Origin: Streptomyces sp. NRRL F-525 | Lineage (GTDB): Bacteria; Actinomycetota; Actinomycetes; Streptomycetales; Streptomycetaceae | Assembly (NCBI RefSeq): GCF_000716605.1 | Contig: NZ_JNXE01000005.1 | Span: 1-64,000 of the forward strand | DNA: 64,000 bases | Direction of reading: 5' to 3' | Shown here: positions 8,913-20,014 of the stretch, piece after piece | Position numbering within the stretch: the stretch's first letter is position 1 | Layout: every line of letters begins with the position of its first letter | The notes under the pieces: model-generated | What the model was told of the DNA's origin: nothing | The model's input: only the letters and a program-made list of their open reading frames with translations | Database searches by the model: none | Program-made: the position numbers and the translations under genes

Positions 8913-9863
8913 ATGAAGAGCACGACCGTGCGCCGGGTGGGTCTCTCGATAGCGGTGGCGACCGCGCTGGCCTCGGTGGCCGCCTGCGGCTCCTCGGGGT
9001 CCTCCGGGGGCTCCGGGGGCTCCGGCAAGGACGACAAGGCCGTGGGCAAGGGCTCGACCCGGGTGAGTCCGATAGCGGCCCTGCGCAGCGCCGAGCAGTC
9101 CACCGACAAGGCGGACTCCGCGAAGGTCGAGTCCTCCACGGTGATGGGCTCCCTGATGTCCATGGAGGCCAAGGGCGACCTCGGCTGGAGCGACGGCATC
9201 ACCGGCGTCCTCACGATGACGTACACCGGCGGCACGCTGGCCCAGACGATGCGCGCGGCCGGGAGCACGTCGATGGAGGCCCGCTATCTGCCGGACGCCT
9301 ACTACGCGAAGATGGGCGAGAAGTTCGCCGAGCAGGCGGGCGGCAAGCACTGGCTGAAGTACGACTACGACGACCTGGCCAAGCTCGGCGGCAGCTCCGG
9401 CGCGTACCTCAAGGACCAGATGCAGAACTCCACGCCGAACCAGTCGGTGAAGCTCCTGCTCGCCTCCGGTGACGTCAAGAAGGTCGGTACGGAGTCGGTC
9501 CGCGGCCAGCAGGCCACGCACTACTCGGGCACGGTGGACGTCGCCGACCTCGCCGCGAAGAACTCCAACCTCACCGCGAGCCAGCTCGCCGGCCTCAAGA
9601 AGCAGCTCACCGCGGCCGGCGTCACCACGGAACAGGTCGACATCTGGGTCAACGCCCAGAACCTGCTGGTCAAGAAGGTCGAGAAGGGCAAGATGTCCTC
9701 GGGCCAGTACAGCCAGACCGCCTACTACAGCGACTACGGCGTGAAGGTCGACGCGACCGTGCCCCCGGCGAGCGACACCGAGGACTTCACGGCACTCCTG
9801 AAGCGGCAGGGCGCGGGCTCGGACAGCAGCGGCACGTCGACCGGGTCCGGCACGAGTTCCTGA
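8913..9863 (+). CDS. putative lipoprotein (LppX/LprG-like)
   Basis: The 316-residue exported lipoprotein has a basic n-region, hydrophobic core and lipobox VAAC with the lipidated Cys at residue 25. A Gly/Ser linker follows. The mature part resembles the LppX/LprAFG fold, which binds lipids in mycobacteria: a central GDVKKVGTESVRGQQATHY segment, then VWVNAQNLLVKKVE-like and YSDYGVKVDATVPPASDT near the C-terminus. Surface location is certain from the lipobox, while the ligand is unknown. It lies between rplA and rplJ in its own unit after a terminator. A C-terminal relic of a paralogue lies downstream at 9955. Confidence 0.85.
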   Translation: MKSTTVRRVGLSIAVATALASVAACGSSGSSGGSGGSGKDDKAVGKGSTRVSPIAALRSAEQSTDKADSAKVESSTVMGSLMSMEAKGDLGWSDGITGVLTMTYTGGTLAQTMRAAGSTSMEARYLPDAYYAKMGEKFAEQAGGKHWLKYDYDDLAKLGGSSGAYLKDQMQNSTPNQSVKLLLASGDVKKVGTESVRGQQATHYSGTVDVADLAAKNSNLTASQLAGLKKQLTAAGVTTEQVDIWVNAQNLLVKKVEKGKMSSGQYSQTAYYSDYGVKVDATVPPASDTEDFTALLKRQGAGSDSSGTSTGSGTSS

Positions 9864-9954
9864 GCCGAGTGCGACTCCGGCCGGGCGCACGTCCGGCCAG
9901 GGCCAACTCCGGTCGGGGCCAGGGGAGTTCGCGGGGCCGAGGGGGTACCAGAGA

Positions 9955-10101
9955 CGTGAAGAAGTGCGCGGCGAGGGCGACAAGGGTCCGCTCGGCATGA
10001 CGATCACCTTCCTTGACCTGGACAAGCCGGTGACGGTCACCGCCCCGTCGGCGAGCGACACCACCGACCTCGCCGAGCTGATGAAGGACGCCCAGGGCTG
10101 A
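9955..10101 (+). pseudogene. C-terminal remnant of a second lipoprotein
   Basis: A short frame without a convincing start reads LGMTITFLDLDKPVTVTAP, SASDTTDLAELMKDAQ, then stop. This parallels the tail of the intact upstream lipoprotein (VDATVPPASDTEDFTALLKR). Streptomyces commonly carry tandem lipoprotein genes at this locus, so this is best read as the leftover 3' end of a deleted paralogue. There is no signal peptide and no N-terminal domain. Confidence 0.6.
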
Positions 10102-10116
10102 GCCGTACGGGCGGAT

Positions 10117-10310
10117 TTGCTTCAGTCCGTGACGCTCGCGTACGGTGGTCCAGAAGCCAAAGACCGCTGGTCGTTGCCGTGCCTGTCAAAGGGTGTGGTG
10201 ACCGAAGGATCCGCTGAACAGTGGGCGACCCGCGCAGGTGAACTGGATGTGCTCCCGGGATGTTGTTTCCGGTCGAGCTACGCCCCGTGCGCCTGCGCCG
10301 GGGCGTTTTC
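10117..10310 (+). promoter_or_regulatory. rplJL promoter and L10 leader
   Basis: A promoter-like TTGCTT (10117-10122), 18-bp spacer and TACGGT (10141-10146) precede an untranslated leader. The leader carries AAGCCAAAGACCGCTGG (near 10154), the recognisable actinobacterial L10-leader element to which the L10(L12)4 complex binds to repress its own translation. A later hairpin CGCCCCG (10281-10287)/CGGGGCG (10299-10305) is followed by TTTTC and could act as an attenuator. The identification rests on remembered motif similarity. Confidence 0.65.
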
Positions 10311-10365
10311 TCTGTCCCAGCCCCTTCTGAGCGGTCCTCATCACCCGGAAGGAGGCCGACGCTCT

Positions 10366-10896
10366 ATGGCAAGGCCCGACAAGGCTGCCGCGGTAGCCGA
10401 GCTCGCGGGACAGTTCCGCGACTCGAACGCCGCCGTGCTGACCGAGTACCGGGGTCTCACCGTGGCGCAGCTCAAGACGCTGCGTCGTTCGCTCGGTGAG
10501 AACGCCCAGTACGCCGTGGTGAAGAACACGCTGACCAAGATTGCGGCCAACGAGGCCGGCATCTCTACGCTCGACGACCTGTTCAACGGTCCGACGGCGG
10601 TCGCCTTCATCACCGGTGACCCGGTGGAGTCGGCGAAGGGTCTTCGTGACTTCGCCAAGGACAACCCGAACCTCGTCATCAAGGGCGGCGTCCTTGACGG
10701 CAAGGCGCTGTCCGCCGACGAGATCAAGAAGCTCGCGGACCTCGAGTCCCGCGAGGTTCTGCTCTCCAAGCTGGCGGGTGCCTTCAAGGGCAAGCAGACT
10801 CAGGCTGCGCAGCTCTTCCAGGCGCTTCCGTCGAAGCTCGTCCGCACGGTGGACGCCCTTCGCGCCAAGCAAGAAGAGCAGGGCGGTGCCGAGTAA
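10366..10896 (+). CDS. rplJ: 50S ribosomal protein L10
   Basis: The 176-residue protein is the base of the ribosomal stalk that carries L12 dimers and recruits translational GTPases. The N-terminal rRNA-binding domain includes [19 protein letters not shown] and [14 protein letters not shown]; the C-terminal helix that binds L12 is rich in Leu and Ala. ATG 10366 is preceded by GGAAGGAGG; the longer frame from 10117 is leader RNA. It is transcribed with rplL after an L10-type autoregulatory leader. Confidence 0.97.
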   Translation: MARPDKAAAVAELAGQFRDSNAAVLTEYRGLTVAQLKTLRRSLGENAQYAVVKNTLTKIAANEAGISTLDDLFNGPTAVAFITGDPVESAKGLRDFAKDNPNLVIKGGVLDGKALSADEIKKLADLESREVLLSKLAGAFKGKQTQAAQLFQALPSKLVRTVDALRAKQEEQGGAE

Positions 10897-11023
10897 TTCG
10901 GCTCGCAGCATGACCGCCGCCTGAGGCTCCGCGCCGCACGGCAACGGTCGTAGCGGGCCGAACGTACGCCCGCCAGACATGTACACACCGGCACCAGCCG
11001 AAAATTAGTGGAAGGAAGCCATC

Positions 11024-11404
11024 GTGGCTCTCACCCAGGACGAACTGCTCGCCGAGTTCGAGACGATGACCCTCATCCAGCTTTCCGAGTTCGTGAAGGC
11101 GTTCGAGGAGAAGTTCGACGTCACCGCCGCCGCCGCGGTCGCCGTTGCCGGCCCCGCCGCCCCGGGCGCCCCGGCCGAGGCCGAGGCCGAGCAGGACGAG
11201 TTCGACGTCATCCTCACCGGCGCCGGCGAGAAGAAGATCCAGGTCATCAAGGTCGTGCGTGAGCTGACCTCGCTGGGTCTCAAGGAGGCCAAGGACCTCG
11301 TGGACGGCGCCCCGAAGCCCGTCGTCGAGAAGGTCGCCAAGGACGTCGCCGAGAAGGCCGCCGAGTCCCTCAAGGCCGCCGGCGCCTCCGTCGAGGTCAA
11401 GTAA
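11024..11404 (+). CDS. rplL: 50S ribosomal protein L7/L12
   Basis: The 126-residue stalk protein stimulates GTP hydrolysis by EF-G and EF-Tu. An N-terminal dimerisation helix ([20 protein letters not shown]) is joined by an Ala/Pro/Gly-rich hinge at about residues 42-60 to the conserved C-terminal domain ([20 protein letters not shown], then [11 protein letters not shown]). GTG 11024 follows GGAAGGAAG. It ends at a strong terminator. Confidence 0.97.
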   Translation: MALTQDELLAEFETMTLIQLSEFVKAFEEKFDVTAAAAVAVAGPAAPGAPAEAEAEQDEFDVILTGAGEKKIQVIKVVRELTSLGLKEAKDLVDGAPKPVVEKVAKDVAEKAAESLKAAGASVEVK

Positions 11405-11453
11405 CACCGTTGAGGCCGTGAACGAGGTCTCAGGACCTTGTAACGCCTAAGCA

Positions 11454-11491
11454 CCGAAGAGCGATCATCCATCTGGGTGGTCGCTCTTCGG
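11454..11491 (+). terminator. terminator after rplL
   Basis: A stem of about 17 bp (11454-11470 with 11475-11491, two G-T pairs) has an ATCT loop followed by CGTTCCT. It separates rplJL from rpoBC, so rpoBC depends partly on its own promoter. Confidence 0.8.
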
Positions 11492-11760
11492 CGTTCCTGG
11501 GTCGGGTGAGCGGCAGCCTTGCGATCAGGGGTTCGCGGAGTATGGTGATCTTCTTCGTGCCTCCGAGCATCCCTGGTGGCATGTGGTGTGGGCCATGGAG
11601 GCCTTGACGAACCGCACGCAGCGCGCAATTCTCAGGACGCGTCGTCACAACGATCCGAATCCGAGGCATGGATCGGCGGCGAAGAGGGCAGTATCAACGC
11701 GTTGAGGACGTGAGCTTGCCGAGGGTGTTGAGCACGACGAGGGTCTCAAAAAAGCGGGGC
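11492..11760. other. rplL-rpoB spacer with no gene seen
   Basis: This stretch has no convincing coding frame. A 79-codon minus-strand frame over 11430-11669 runs through the terminator and has no recognisable motif. Base composition is less GC-rich than in the flanking genes. It may be long 5' regulatory sequence or decayed DNA. Confidence 0.4.
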
Positions 11761-11789
11761 TGGACATCAGTGCGCCAAGTGGCTACACT
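11761..11789 (+). promoter_or_regulatory. rpoBC promoter
   Basis: TGGACA (11761-11766), a 17-bp spacer and TACACT (11784-11789) form a good vegetative promoter, about 185 bp upstream of the rpoB start. The long untranslated leader is typical for rpoB in Streptomyces. Confidence 0.75.
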
Positions 11790-11974
11790 GACCCTTTGCG
11801 CTGCCTGTTAGCTGCTCCCTGCCCGTCACCAGGGGCATGCCCTCACTTGAGCATCGATGACCGGACCAACTCTGACCTGGCCTTTCCGGGCCGTCTCAGG
11901 AAGTCCATGTCTCTTTGCCCCTGAGAGGGGCCGGTACGCGCGTAGTGAGTCCGAGCCCTCGGAAGGACCCCCTC

Positions 11975-14900
11975 TTGGCCGCCTCGCGCACTGCCTCGAC
12001 CGCGAATATGAACAACGGCGCCAGCACCGCCCCGCTGCGCATCTCCTTTGCAAAGATCAAGGAGCCCCTCGAGGTTCCCAACCTGCTCGCGTTGCAGACC
12101 GAGAGCTTCGACTGGCTGCTCGGCAACACCGCCTGGCAGAGTCGGGTCGAGGCGGCTCTGGAGTCGGGTCAGGACGTCCCCACCAAGTCCGGTCTGGAGG
12201 AGATCTTCGAGGAGATCTCTCCGATCGAGGACTTCTCCGGGTCGATGTCGCTGACCTTCCGCGACCACCGTTTCGAACCTCCCAAGAACAGCATCGACGA
12301 GTGCAAGGAGCGCGACTTCACGTACGCCGCCCCGCTCTTCGTAACCGCTGAGTTCACCAACAACGAGACCGGCGAGATCAAGTCCCAGACGGTCTTCATG
12401 GGCGACTTCCCGCTCATGACCAACAAGGGCACCTTCGTCATCAACGGCACCGAGCGTGTCGTCGTGTCGCAGCTGGTCCGCTCGCCGGGCGTCTACTTCG
12501 ACTCCTCGATCGACAAGACGTCCGACAAGGACATCTTCTCCGCCAAGGTGATCCCCTCCCGGGGTGCCTGGCTGGAGATGGAGATCGACAAGCGCGACAT
12601 GGTCGGTGTCCGCATCGACCGCAAGCGCAAGCAGTCCGTCACCGTCCTGCTCAAGGCTCTCGGTTGGACGACCGAGCAGATCCTGGAGGAGTTCGGCGAG
12701 TACGAGTCCATGCGCGCCACCCTGGAGAAGGACCACACCCAGGGCCAGGACGACGCGCTGCTCGACATCTACCGCAAGCTGCGTCCGGGCGAGCCCCCGA
12801 CCCGCGAGGCCGCGCAGACGCTTCTTGAGAACCTCTACTTCAACCCGAAGCGCTACGACCTCGCCAAGGTCGGCCGCTACAAGGTCAACAAGAAGCTGGG
12901 CGGCGAAGCCCCGCTGGACGCCGGCGTCCTGACCGTCGAGGACATCATCTCGTCGATCAAGTACCTGGTGAAGCTGCACGCCGGTGAGACCGAGACCGTT
13001 GGCGACAACGGCACGACGATCGTCGTCGAGACCGACGACATCGACCACTTCGGCAACCGTCGTCTGCGCAACGTCGGCGAGCTCATCCAGAACCAGGTCC
13101 GTACGGGTCTGGCTCGTATGGAGCGCGTCGTGCGTGAGCGCATGACGACCCAGGACGTCGAGGCGATCACGCCGCAGACCCTGATCAACATCCGGCCGGT
13201 CGTCGCCTCCATCAAGGAGTTCTTCGGCACCAGCCAGCTGTCGCAGTTCATGGACCAGAACAACCCGCTGTCGGGTCTCACCCACAAGCGCCGCCTGTCG
13301 GCTCTTGGCCCGGGTGGTCTCTCCCGTGAGCGGGCCGGCTTCGAGGTCCGTGACGTGCACCCCTCGCACTACGGCCGCATGTGCCCGATCGAGACCCCTG
13401 AAGGCCCGAACATCGGCCTGATCGGCTCGCTCGCCTCCTACGGCCGGGTCAACGCGTTCGGTTTCGTCGAGACGCCGTACCGCCGGGTCACCGACGGTGT
13501 CGTCACCGACGAGGTCGACTACCTGACCGCCGACGAAGAGGACCGATTCGTCATCGCGCAGGCCAACGCGCCGCTGACGGACGAGTTCCGCTTCGAGGAG
13601 TCCCGCGTCCTGGTCCGCATCCGTGGCGGAGAGGTCGACTACGTCCCCGGTGACGAGGTCGACTACATGGACGTCTCCCCGCGCCAGATGGTGTCCGTCG
13701 CGACCGCGATGATCCCCTTCCTGGAGCACGACGACGCCAACCGTGCCCTCATGGGCGCGAACATGATGCGTCAGGCCGTGCCCCTGATTAAGTCCGAGGC
13801 GCCGCTGGTCGGCACCGGCATGGAGTACCGCTGTGCGGTCGACGCCGGTGACGTCCTGAAGTCGGAGAAGGACGGTGTGGTCCAGGAGGTCTCCGCGGAC
13901 TACATCACCACCGCCAACGACGACGGCACGTACACCACGTACCGCCTCGCCAAGTTCTCCCGCTCCAACCAGGGCACCTCCGTCAACCAGAAGGTTGTCG
14001 TGGACGAGGGCGCCCGGGTCATCGCCGGCCAGGTGCTGGCCGACGGTCCGGCGACCGAGTTCGGCGAGATGGCGCTCGGCAAGAACCTGCTCGTGGCGTT
14101 CATGCCCTGGGAGGGTCACAACTACGAGGACGCGATCATCCTGTCGCAGCGCCTCGTGCAGGACGACGTCCTCTCCTCGATCCACATCGAGGAGCACGAG
14201 GTCGACGCCCGTGACACCAAGCTGGGCCCCGAGGAGATCACCCGGGACATCCCGAACGTCTCCGAGGAGGTCCTCGCCGACCTCGACGAGCGCGGCATCA
14301 TCCGTATCGGTGCCGAGGTCGTCGCCGGTGACATCCTCGTCGGCAAGGTCACGCCCAAGGGTGAGACCGAGCTGACCCCCGAGGAGCGCCTGCTCCGCGC
14401 GATCTTCGGTGAGAAGGCGCGCGAGGTGCGCGACACCTCGCTGAAGGTGCCGCACGGCGAGATCGGCAAGGTCATCGGCGTCCGCGTCTTCGACCGCGAG
14501 GAGGGCGACGAACTGCCGCCCGGCGTCAACCAGTTGGTCCGGGTGTATGTTGCGCAGAAGCGCAAGATCACCGACGGCGACAAGCTGGCCGGCCGTCACG
14601 GCAACAAGGGTGTTATTTCGAAGATCCTGCCCATCGAGGACATGCCGTTCCTCGAGGACGGGACTCCGGTCGACATCATCCTGAACCCGCTGGGTGTCCC
14701 GTCCCGAATGAACCCGGGACAGGTCCTGGAGATCCACCTCGGCTGGCTCGCCAGCCGCGGCTGGGACGTCTCCGGTCTCAGCGAGGACTGGGCGCGCCGC
14801 CTGCAGGTCATCGGCGCCGACCAGGTCGCGCCGGGTACCAACGTCGCGACCCCGGTCTTCGACGGTGCCCGCGAGGACGAGATCTCCGGTCTCTTCGAGG

Positions 14901-15460
14901 CCACGATCCCGAACCGCGACGGCGACCGGCTGGTCCAGGCGTCCGGAAAGGCCAACCTGTTCGACGGCCGCTCCGGCGAGCCGTTCCCGGAGCCGATCTC
15001 GATCGGCTACATGTACATCCTGAAGCTGCACCACCTGGTCGACGACAAGCTGCACGCCCGTTCGACCGGTCCGTACTCGATGATCACCCAGCAGCCGCTG
15101 GGTGGTAAGGCGCAGTTCGGTGGTCAGCGCTTCGGCGAGATGGAGGTGTGGGCGCTTGAGGCTTATGGCGCCGCTTACGCCCTCCAGGAACTGCTGACGA
15201 TCAAGTCCGACGACGTCACCGGCCGCGTGAAGGTCTACGAGGCCATCGTCAAGGGCGAGAACATCCCCGAGCCCGGCATCCCCGAGTCCTTCAAGGTGCT
15301 CATCAAGGAGATGCAGTCGCTCTGCCTGAACGTGGAGGTGCTGTCCAGTGACGGTATGTCCATCGAGATGCGTGACACCGACGAGGATGTCTTCCGCGCA
15401 GCGGAGGAGCTCGGCATCGACCTGTCCCGGCGCGAGCCGAGCAGCGTCGAAGAGGTCTGA
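11975..15460 (+). CDS. rpoB: DNA-directed RNA polymerase beta subunit
   Basis: RpoB is the 1161-residue catalytic beta subunit. The TTG start at 11975 (product begins LAASRTAST) has GGAAGGA upstream and gives the length I expect for Streptomyces. The frame to 11915 lacks homology. The rifampicin pocket at residues 418-444 includes the motifs [13 protein letters not shown] and [14 protein letters not shown]. Residues S433, H437, R440 and S442 are all wild type, so the strain should be rifampicin-sensitive at this site. Other landmarks are [29 protein letters not shown] and the C-terminal [19 protein letters not shown]. It is co-transcribed with rpoC 94 bp downstream. Confidence 0.98.
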   Translation: MAASRTASTANMNNGASTAPLRISFAKIKEPLEVPNLLALQTESFDWLLGNTAWQSRVEAALESGQDVPTKSGLEEIFEEISPIEDFSGSMSLTFRDHRFEPPKNSIDECKERDFTYAAPLFVTAEFTNNETGEIKSQTVFMGDFPLMTNKGTFVINGTERVVVSQLVRSPGVYFDSSIDKTSDKDIFSAKVIPSRGAWLEMEIDKRDMVGVRIDRKRKQSVTVLLKALGWTTEQILEEFGEYESMRATLEKDHTQGQDDALLDIYRKLRPGEPPTREAAQTLLENLYFNPKRYDLAKVGRYKVNKKLGGEAPLDAGVLTVEDIISSIKYLVKLHAGETETVGDNGTTIVVETDDIDHFGNRRLRNVGELIQNQVRTGLARMERVVRERMTTQDVEAITPQTLINIRPVVASIKEFFGTSQLSQFMDQNNPLSGLTHKRRLSALGPGGLSRERAGFEVRDVHPSHYGRMCPIETPEGPNIGLIGSLASYGRVNAFGFVETPYRRVTDGVVTDEVDYLTADEEDRFVIAQANAPLTDEFRFEESRVLVRIRGGEVDYVPGDEVDYMDVSPRQMVSVATAMIPFLEHDDANRALMGANMMRQAVPLIKSEAPLVGTGMEYRCAVDAGDVLKSEKDGVVQEVSADYITTANDDGTYTTYRLAKFSRSNQGTSVNQKVVVDEGARVIAGQVLADGPATEFGEMALGKNLLVAFMPWEGHNYEDAIILSQRLVQDDVLSSIHIEEHEVDARDTKLGPEEITRDIPNVSEEVLADLDERGIIRIGAEVVAGDILVGKVTPKGETELTPEERLLRAIFGEKAREVRDTSLKVPHGEIGKVIGVRVFDREEGDELPPGVNQLVRVYVAQKRKITDGDKLAGRHGNKGVISKILPIEDMPFLEDGTPVDIILNPLGVPSRMNPGQVLEIHLGWLASRGWDVSGLSEDWARRLQVIGADQVAPGTNVATPVFDGAREDEISGLFEATIPNRDGDRLVQASGKANLFDGRSGEPFPEPISIGYMYILKLHHLVDDKLHARSTGPYSMITQQPLGGKAQFGGQRFGEMEVWALEAYGAAYALQELLTIKSDDVTGRVKVYEAIVKGENIPEPGIPESFKVLIKEMQSLCLNVEVLSSDGMSIEMRDTDEDVFRAAEELGIDLSRREPSSVEEV

Positions 15461-15554
15461 CGGGAGTCCGGAGACCTGCGCCACGCAGGTCTCCGGCCCC
15501 AGGACCCCCGTATCAGACCCCAAGACTTACAACCCTGAGAGGGATTGACGCATA

Positions 15555-18500
15555 GTGCTCGACGTCAACTTCTTCGATGAGCTCCGGATCGGTCTGGCCA
15601 CCGCTGACGACATCCGTCAGTGGAGCCACGGCGAGGTCAAGAAGCCTGAGACCATCAACTACCGCACGCTCAAGCCCGAAAAGGACGGACTCTTCTGCGA
15701 GAAGATCTTCGGTCCGACCCGGGACTGGGAGTGCTACTGCGGCAAGTACAAGCGCGTTCGCTTCAAGGGCATCATCTGTGAGCGCTGCGGCGTCGAGGTG
15801 ACCCGCGCCAAGGTGCGCCGTGAGCGGATGGGCCACATCGAACTGGCCGCGCCCGTCACCCACATCTGGTACTTCAAGGGTGTCCCGTCGCGTCTGGGAT
15901 ACCTGCTCGACCTCGCCCCGAAGGACCTCGAGAAGGTCATCTACTTCGCGGCGTACATGATCACGTTCGTCGACGAAGAGCGCCGTACGCGTGACCTGCC
16001 CTCGCTGGAGGCGCACGTCTCCGTGGAGCGTCAGCAGGTCGAGAACCGGCGTGACTCCGACCTCGAGGCCCGCGCCAAGAAGCTCGAGACCGACCTGGCC
16101 GAGCTCGAGGCCGAGGGTGCCAAGGCCGACGTGCGCCGCAAGGTGCGCGAAGGTGCCGAGCGCGAGATGAAGCAGCTGCGCGACCGTGCGCAGCGCGAGA
16201 TCGACCGCCTGGACGAGGTGTGGACCCGGTTCAAGAACCTCAAGGTCCAGGACCTGGAGGGCGACGAGCTCCTCTACCGCGAGCTGCGTGACCGCTTCGG
16301 CACGTACTTCGACGGTTCGATGGGTGCCGCGGCGCTGCAGAAGCGCCTGGAGTCCTTCGACCTCGACGAAGAGGCCGAGCGGCTTCGCGAGATCATCCGC
16401 ACCGGCAAGGGCCAGAAGAAGACCCGTGCGCTGAAGCGGCTGAAGGTCGTGTCTGCGTTCCTGCAGACCTCCAACAGCCCCAAGGGCATGGTCCTCGACT
16501 GCGTCCCGGTCATCCCGCCGGACCTCCGCCCGATGGTGCAGCTGGACGGTGGCCGCTTCGCGACCTCCGACCTGAACGACCTGTACCGCCGTGTGATCAA
16601 CCGCAACAACCGCCTGAAGCGGCTTCTGGATCTTGGTGCTCCCGAGATCATCGTGAACAACGAGAAGCGCATGCTTCAGGAGGCCGTTGACGCGCTGTTC
16701 GACAACGGTCGTCGTGGCCGTCCGGTCACCGGTCCCGGTAACCGCCCGCTGAAGTCCCTGAGCGACATGCTCAAGGGCAAGCAGGGTCGATTCCGTCAGA
16801 ACCTGCTCGGCAAGCGTGTGGACTACTCCGCGCGTTCCGTGATCGTCGTCGGTCCGCAGCTGAAGCTGCACCAGTGCGGTCTGCCGAAGGCCATGGCGCT
16901 GGAGCTCTTCAAGCCGTTCGTGATGAAGCGCCTGGTGGACCTGAACCACGCGCAGAACATCAAGAGCGCCAAGCGGATGGTCGAGCGCGGCCGCACGGTC
17001 GTCTACGACGTCCTCGAAGAGGTCATCGCCGAGCACCCGGTTCTGCTGAACCGTGCGCCCACGCTGCACCGCCTCGGCATCCAGGCCTTCGAGCCGCAGC
17101 TGGTCGAGGGCAAGGCCATCCAGATCCACCCGCTCGTCTGCACCGCGTTCAACGCGGACTTCGACGGCGACCAGATGGCCGTACACCTGCCGCTCTCCGC
17201 GGAGGCGCAGGCCGAGGCCCGCATCCTGATGCTGTCCTCGAACAACATCCTGAAGCCGGCCGACGGTCGTCCCGTCACCATGCCGACCCAGGACATGGTG
17301 CTGGGTCTGTTCTTCCTCACCACCGACGGTGAACTCCGCGACGTCAAGGGCGAGGGCCGCGCGTTCGGCTCCACGGCCGAGGCGACGATGGCGTTCGACG
17401 GCGGCGAGCTGGCGCTCCAGTCGGCCGTGGACATCCGCTTCCCGGTGGGCACCATCCCGCCGCGTGGCTGGGTGCCGCCGGTCCGCGAGGAGGGCGAGCC
17501 CGAGTGGCAGCAGGGTGACACCTTCCGGCTGCGTACGACCCTGGGCCGCGCGCTCTTCAACGAGCTGCTGCCCGAGGACTACCCGTTCGTCGACTACTCG
17601 GTGGGCAAGAAGCAGCTCTCCGAGATCGTCAACGACCTGGCCGAGCGCTACCCCAAGGTCATCGTGGCGGCGACGCTCGACAACCTGAAGGCGGCCGGCT
17701 TCTTCTGGGCGACCCGTTCCGGTGTCACCGTGGCCATCTCCGACGTCGTCGTTCCCGAGGCGAAGAAGGAGATCGTCAAGGGTTACGAGGCGCAGGACGA
17801 GAAGGTCCAGAAGCAGTACGAGCGCGGTCTGATCACCAAGGAAGAGCGCACGCAGGAGCTCATCGCGATCTGGACCAAGGCGACCAACGAGGTTGCCGAG
17901 GCGATGAACGCGAACTTCCCGAAGACCAACCCCATCTTCATGATGGTCGACTCGGGTGCCCGAGGAAACATGATGCAGATGCGTCAGATCGCGGGTATGC
18001 GTGGTCTGGTGTCGAACGCCAAGAACGAGACGATTCCCCGTCCCATCAAGGCGTCCTTCCGTGAAGGCCTGTCCGTGCTGGAGTACTTCATCTCCACCCA
18101 CGGTGCCCGTAAGGGTCTGGCCGACACGGCCCTCCGTACCGCCGACTCGGGTTACCTCACCCGTCGTCTGGTCGACGTCTCCCAGGACGTCATCATCCGC
18201 GAGGAGGACTGCGGCACCGACCGCGGCCTCAAGCTGCACATCGCGGAGCGCGGCGCGGACGGTGTCCTGCGCAAGGCCGACAACGTCGAGACCAGCGTGT
18301 ACGCCCGTGCGCTGGCCGAGGACATCACCGTCGACGGCAAGGTGCTGGCCCCGGCCAACACCGACCTCGGCGACGTCCTCATCGACGAGCTGGTCAAGCA
18401 CGGCATCGAGACGGTCAAGACCCGCTCGGTCCTGACCTGCGAGTCCGCCGTCGGCACCTGTGCCATGTGCTACGGCCGCTCGCTGGCCACCGGCAAGCTG

Positions 18501-19454
18501 GTCGACATCGGTGAGGCGGTCGGCATCATCGCCGCCCAGTCCATCGGTGAGCCCGGTACCCAGCTGACGATGCGTACCTTCCACACCGGTGGTGTGGCCG
18601 GTGACGACATCACCCAGGGTCTGCCCCGTGTCGTCGAGCTCTTCGAGGCTCGTACGCCGAAGGGTGTCGCCCCGATCTCCGAGGCCCAGGGCCGCGTGCG
18701 GATCGAGGAGACCGAGAAGACCAAGAAGCTCGTCGTCACCCCGGACGACGGCAGCGACGAGACGGCGTTCCCGATCTCGAAGCGTGCCCGTCTCCTGGTC
18801 AGCGAGGGCGAGCACGTCGAGGTGGGCCAGAAGCTCACCGTGGGTGCCACCAACCCGCACGACGTGCTGCGCATCCTGGGTCAGCGTGCCGTTCAGGTCC
18901 ACCTGGTCGGCGAGGTCCAGAAGGTCTACAACTCGCAGGGTGTGTCGATCCACGACAAGCACATCGAGATCATCATCCGGCAGATGCTCCGCCGCGTGAC
19001 GATCATCGAGTCCGGCGACGCCGAGCTGCTGCCCGGCGAGCTGGTCGAGCGTTCGCGCTTCGAGCAGGAGAACCGTCGTGTGGTCCAGGAGGGCGGTCAC
19101 CCGGCCTCCGGTCGTCCGCAGCTCATGGGTATCACCAAGGCCTCGCTGGCCACGGAGTCCTGGCTGTCGGCGGCGTCCTTCCAGGAGACGACCAGGGTGC
19201 TGACGGACGCGGCGATCAACGCCAAGTCCGACTCCCTGATCGGCCTCAAGGAGAACGTCATCATCGGTAAGCTCATCCCGGCCGGTACGGGCCTGTCCCG
19301 CTACCGCAACATCCGGGTCGAGCCGACCGAGGAAGCCAAGGCCGCGATGTACTCGGCCGTCGGCTACGACGACATCGACTACTCGCCGTTCGGCACGGGC
19401 TCCGGCCAGGCCGTTCCGCTGGAGGACTACGACTACGGTCCGTACAACCAGTAA
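15555..19454 (+). CDS. rpoC: DNA-directed RNA polymerase beta' subunit
   Basis: RpoC is the 1299-residue beta' subunit. The first zinc site uses C60, C62, C75 and C78. The active-site magnesium loop NADFDGDQM places the three aspartates at residues 535, 537 and 539. A second zinc site is visible in CGTDRG and [14 protein letters not shown]. The bridge-helix/trigger-loop region ([19 protein letters not shown], then [12 protein letters not shown]) is intact. GTG 15555 is the start, after a GAGAGGGA-type ribosome site. The C-terminal [13 protein letters not shown] is typical of actinobacteria. A terminator follows, and then the accessory tail island on the opposite strand. Confidence 0.98.
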   Translation: MLDVNFFDELRIGLATADDIRQWSHGEVKKPETINYRTLKPEKDGLFCEKIFGPTRDWECYCGKYKRVRFKGIICERCGVEVTRAKVRRERMGHIELAAPVTHIWYFKGVPSRLGYLLDLAPKDLEKVIYFAAYMITFVDEERRTRDLPSLEAHVSVERQQVENRRDSDLEARAKKLETDLAELEAEGAKADVRRKVREGAEREMKQLRDRAQREIDRLDEVWTRFKNLKVQDLEGDELLYRELRDRFGTYFDGSMGAAALQKRLESFDLDEEAERLREIIRTGKGQKKTRALKRLKVVSAFLQTSNSPKGMVLDCVPVIPPDLRPMVQLDGGRFATSDLNDLYRRVINRNNRLKRLLDLGAPEIIVNNEKRMLQEAVDALFDNGRRGRPVTGPGNRPLKSLSDMLKGKQGRFRQNLLGKRVDYSARSVIVVGPQLKLHQCGLPKAMALELFKPFVMKRLVDLNHAQNIKSAKRMVERGRTVVYDVLEEVIAEHPVLLNRAPTLHRLGIQAFEPQLVEGKAIQIHPLVCTAFNADFDGDQMAVHLPLSAEAQAEARILMLSSNNILKPADGRPVTMPTQDMVLGLFFLTTDGELRDVKGEGRAFGSTAEATMAFDGGELALQSAVDIRFPVGTIPPRGWVPPVREEGEPEWQQGDTFRLRTTLGRALFNELLPEDYPFVDYSVGKKQLSEIVNDLAERYPKVIVAATLDNLKAAGFFWATRSGVTVAISDVVVPEAKKEIVKGYEAQDEKVQKQYERGLITKEERTQELIAIWTKATNEVAEAMNANFPKTNPIFMMVDSGARGNMMQMRQIAGMRGLVSNAKNETIPRPIKASFREGLSVLEYFISTHGARKGLADTALRTADSGYLTRRLVDVSQDVIIREEDCGTDRGLKLHIAERGADGVLRKADNVETSVYARALAEDITVDGKVLAPANTDLGDVLIDELVKHGIETVKTRSVLTCESAVGTCAMCYGRSLATGKLVDIGEAVGIIAAQSIGEPGTQLTMRTFHTGGVAGDDITQGLPRVVELFEARTPKGVAPISEAQGRVRIEETEKTKKLVVTPDDGSDETAFPISKRARLLVSEGEHVEVGQKLTVGATNPHDVLRILGQRAVQVHLVGEVQKVYNSQGVSIHDKHIEIIIRQMLRRVTIIESGDAELLPGELVERSRFEQENRRVVQEGGHPASGRPQLMGITKASLATESWLSAASFQETTRVLTDAAINAKSDSLIGLKENVIIGKLIPAGTGLSRYRNIRVEPTEEAKAAMYSAVGYDDIDYSPFGTGSGQAVPLEDYDYGPYNQ

Positions 19455-19475
19455 GCGAGCAGGCTGAGTTGAACT

Positions 19476-19516
19476 GAAGGGCGGTCACTCCGTTTCATAC
19501 GGGGTGGCCGCCCTTC
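19476..19516. terminator. bidirectional terminator after rpoC
   Basis: An 18-bp stem, GAAGGGCGGTCACTCCGT (19476-19493) with its near-perfect complement at 19499-19516, has a TTCAT loop. It can end rpoBC from the left and the minus-strand lysis cassette from the right. Confidence 0.85.
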
Positions 19517-19525
19517 GGCGTTGTC

Positions 19526-19789
19526 TCAGCGCGCGGTGATTTCGAGCGCGGTGACCACGACCGTCGCTACGGCGGCCAGCGCGCCGATGCTCGCCAGCGG
19601 CCAGCGGGACCGCTCCAGGGTGTCCAACCGCCGCTCGTGGTCGGCGAGTTGCTTGTCGGTCTGGTCGCTGCGCTGGACCAGGAGCGCGAGCGAGCCGTCG
19701 ACCCGGGCGAACCCGGCCTCCAACGAGCCGCGCAGCCGCTCCAGTTCGAGGGCGACGGTGATCGCGTCGTTCGGATCAGTGTCGTTCAT
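19526..19789 (-). CDS. XhlA-like small membrane protein of the lysis cassette
   Basis: The 87-residue protein starts MNDTDPNDAI. A heptad-like coiled coil at about residues 15-55 (LERLRGSLEAGFARVDGSLA, then DQTDKQLADHERRLDTLE) is followed by one membrane helix (LASIGALAAVATVVVTALE). This is the layout of XhlA/hemolysin-type phage proteins that work with a holin. The start is set at ATG 19789, which overlaps the holin gene end by 14 bp; the longer frame is shadow. It is the last gene of the tail-lysis cluster, converging on rpoC. Confidence 0.65.
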   Translation of the reverse strand: MNDTDPNDAITVALELERLRGSLEAGFARVDGSLALLVQRSDQTDKQLADHERRLDTLERSRWPLASIGALAAVATVVVTALEITAR

Positions 19790-20003
19790 CGGCGTCCCCC
19801 GTCCGCAGCCACGCGGGCAACAGCGCCTGTACGGCGGGCAGGGCCATGACCCTGGTGACGCCGGCGGCGACGGCCAGGGCGCCGGCCACCCACGGGATCG
19901 TCTCGGCGACACCGGCGGCGTCGACGACCGTAGGAAGAAGGACACACAGGCCGACAGCGGTCTGGACTACGGTGCGGAGGGTTCGCTTGGCGGCCTCTGA
20001 CAT
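19776..20003 (-). CDS. putative holin
   Basis: The 75-residue protein has two predicted membrane helices (TAVGLCVLLPTVVDAAG and IPWVAGALAVAAGVTRVMAL) flanked by charged ends, the usual class II holin plan. Holins permeabilise the cytoplasmic membrane so that endolysin can reach the wall. ATG 20003 follows GAGGAGGCCC. It lies 11 bp after the endolysin stop and overlaps the XhlA-like gene. Assignment is by topology and position, not by a diagnostic motif. Confidence 0.7.
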   Translation of the reverse strand: MSEAAKRTLRTVVQTAVGLCVLLPTVVDAAGVAETIPWVAGALAVAAGVTRVMALPAVQALLPAWLRTGDADERH

Positions 20004-20014
20004 GGGGCCTCCTC

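Noticed and set aside
11843..15523. 1226-codon minus-strand open frame opposite rpoB
   Set aside because: It is the third-position GC shadow of rpoB, full of Leu/Val/Asp/Gly-rich repetitive sequence and without motifs.
15513..19100. 1195-codon minus-strand open frame opposite rpoC
   Set aside because: Same shadow effect; rpoC on the plus strand is unquestionable.
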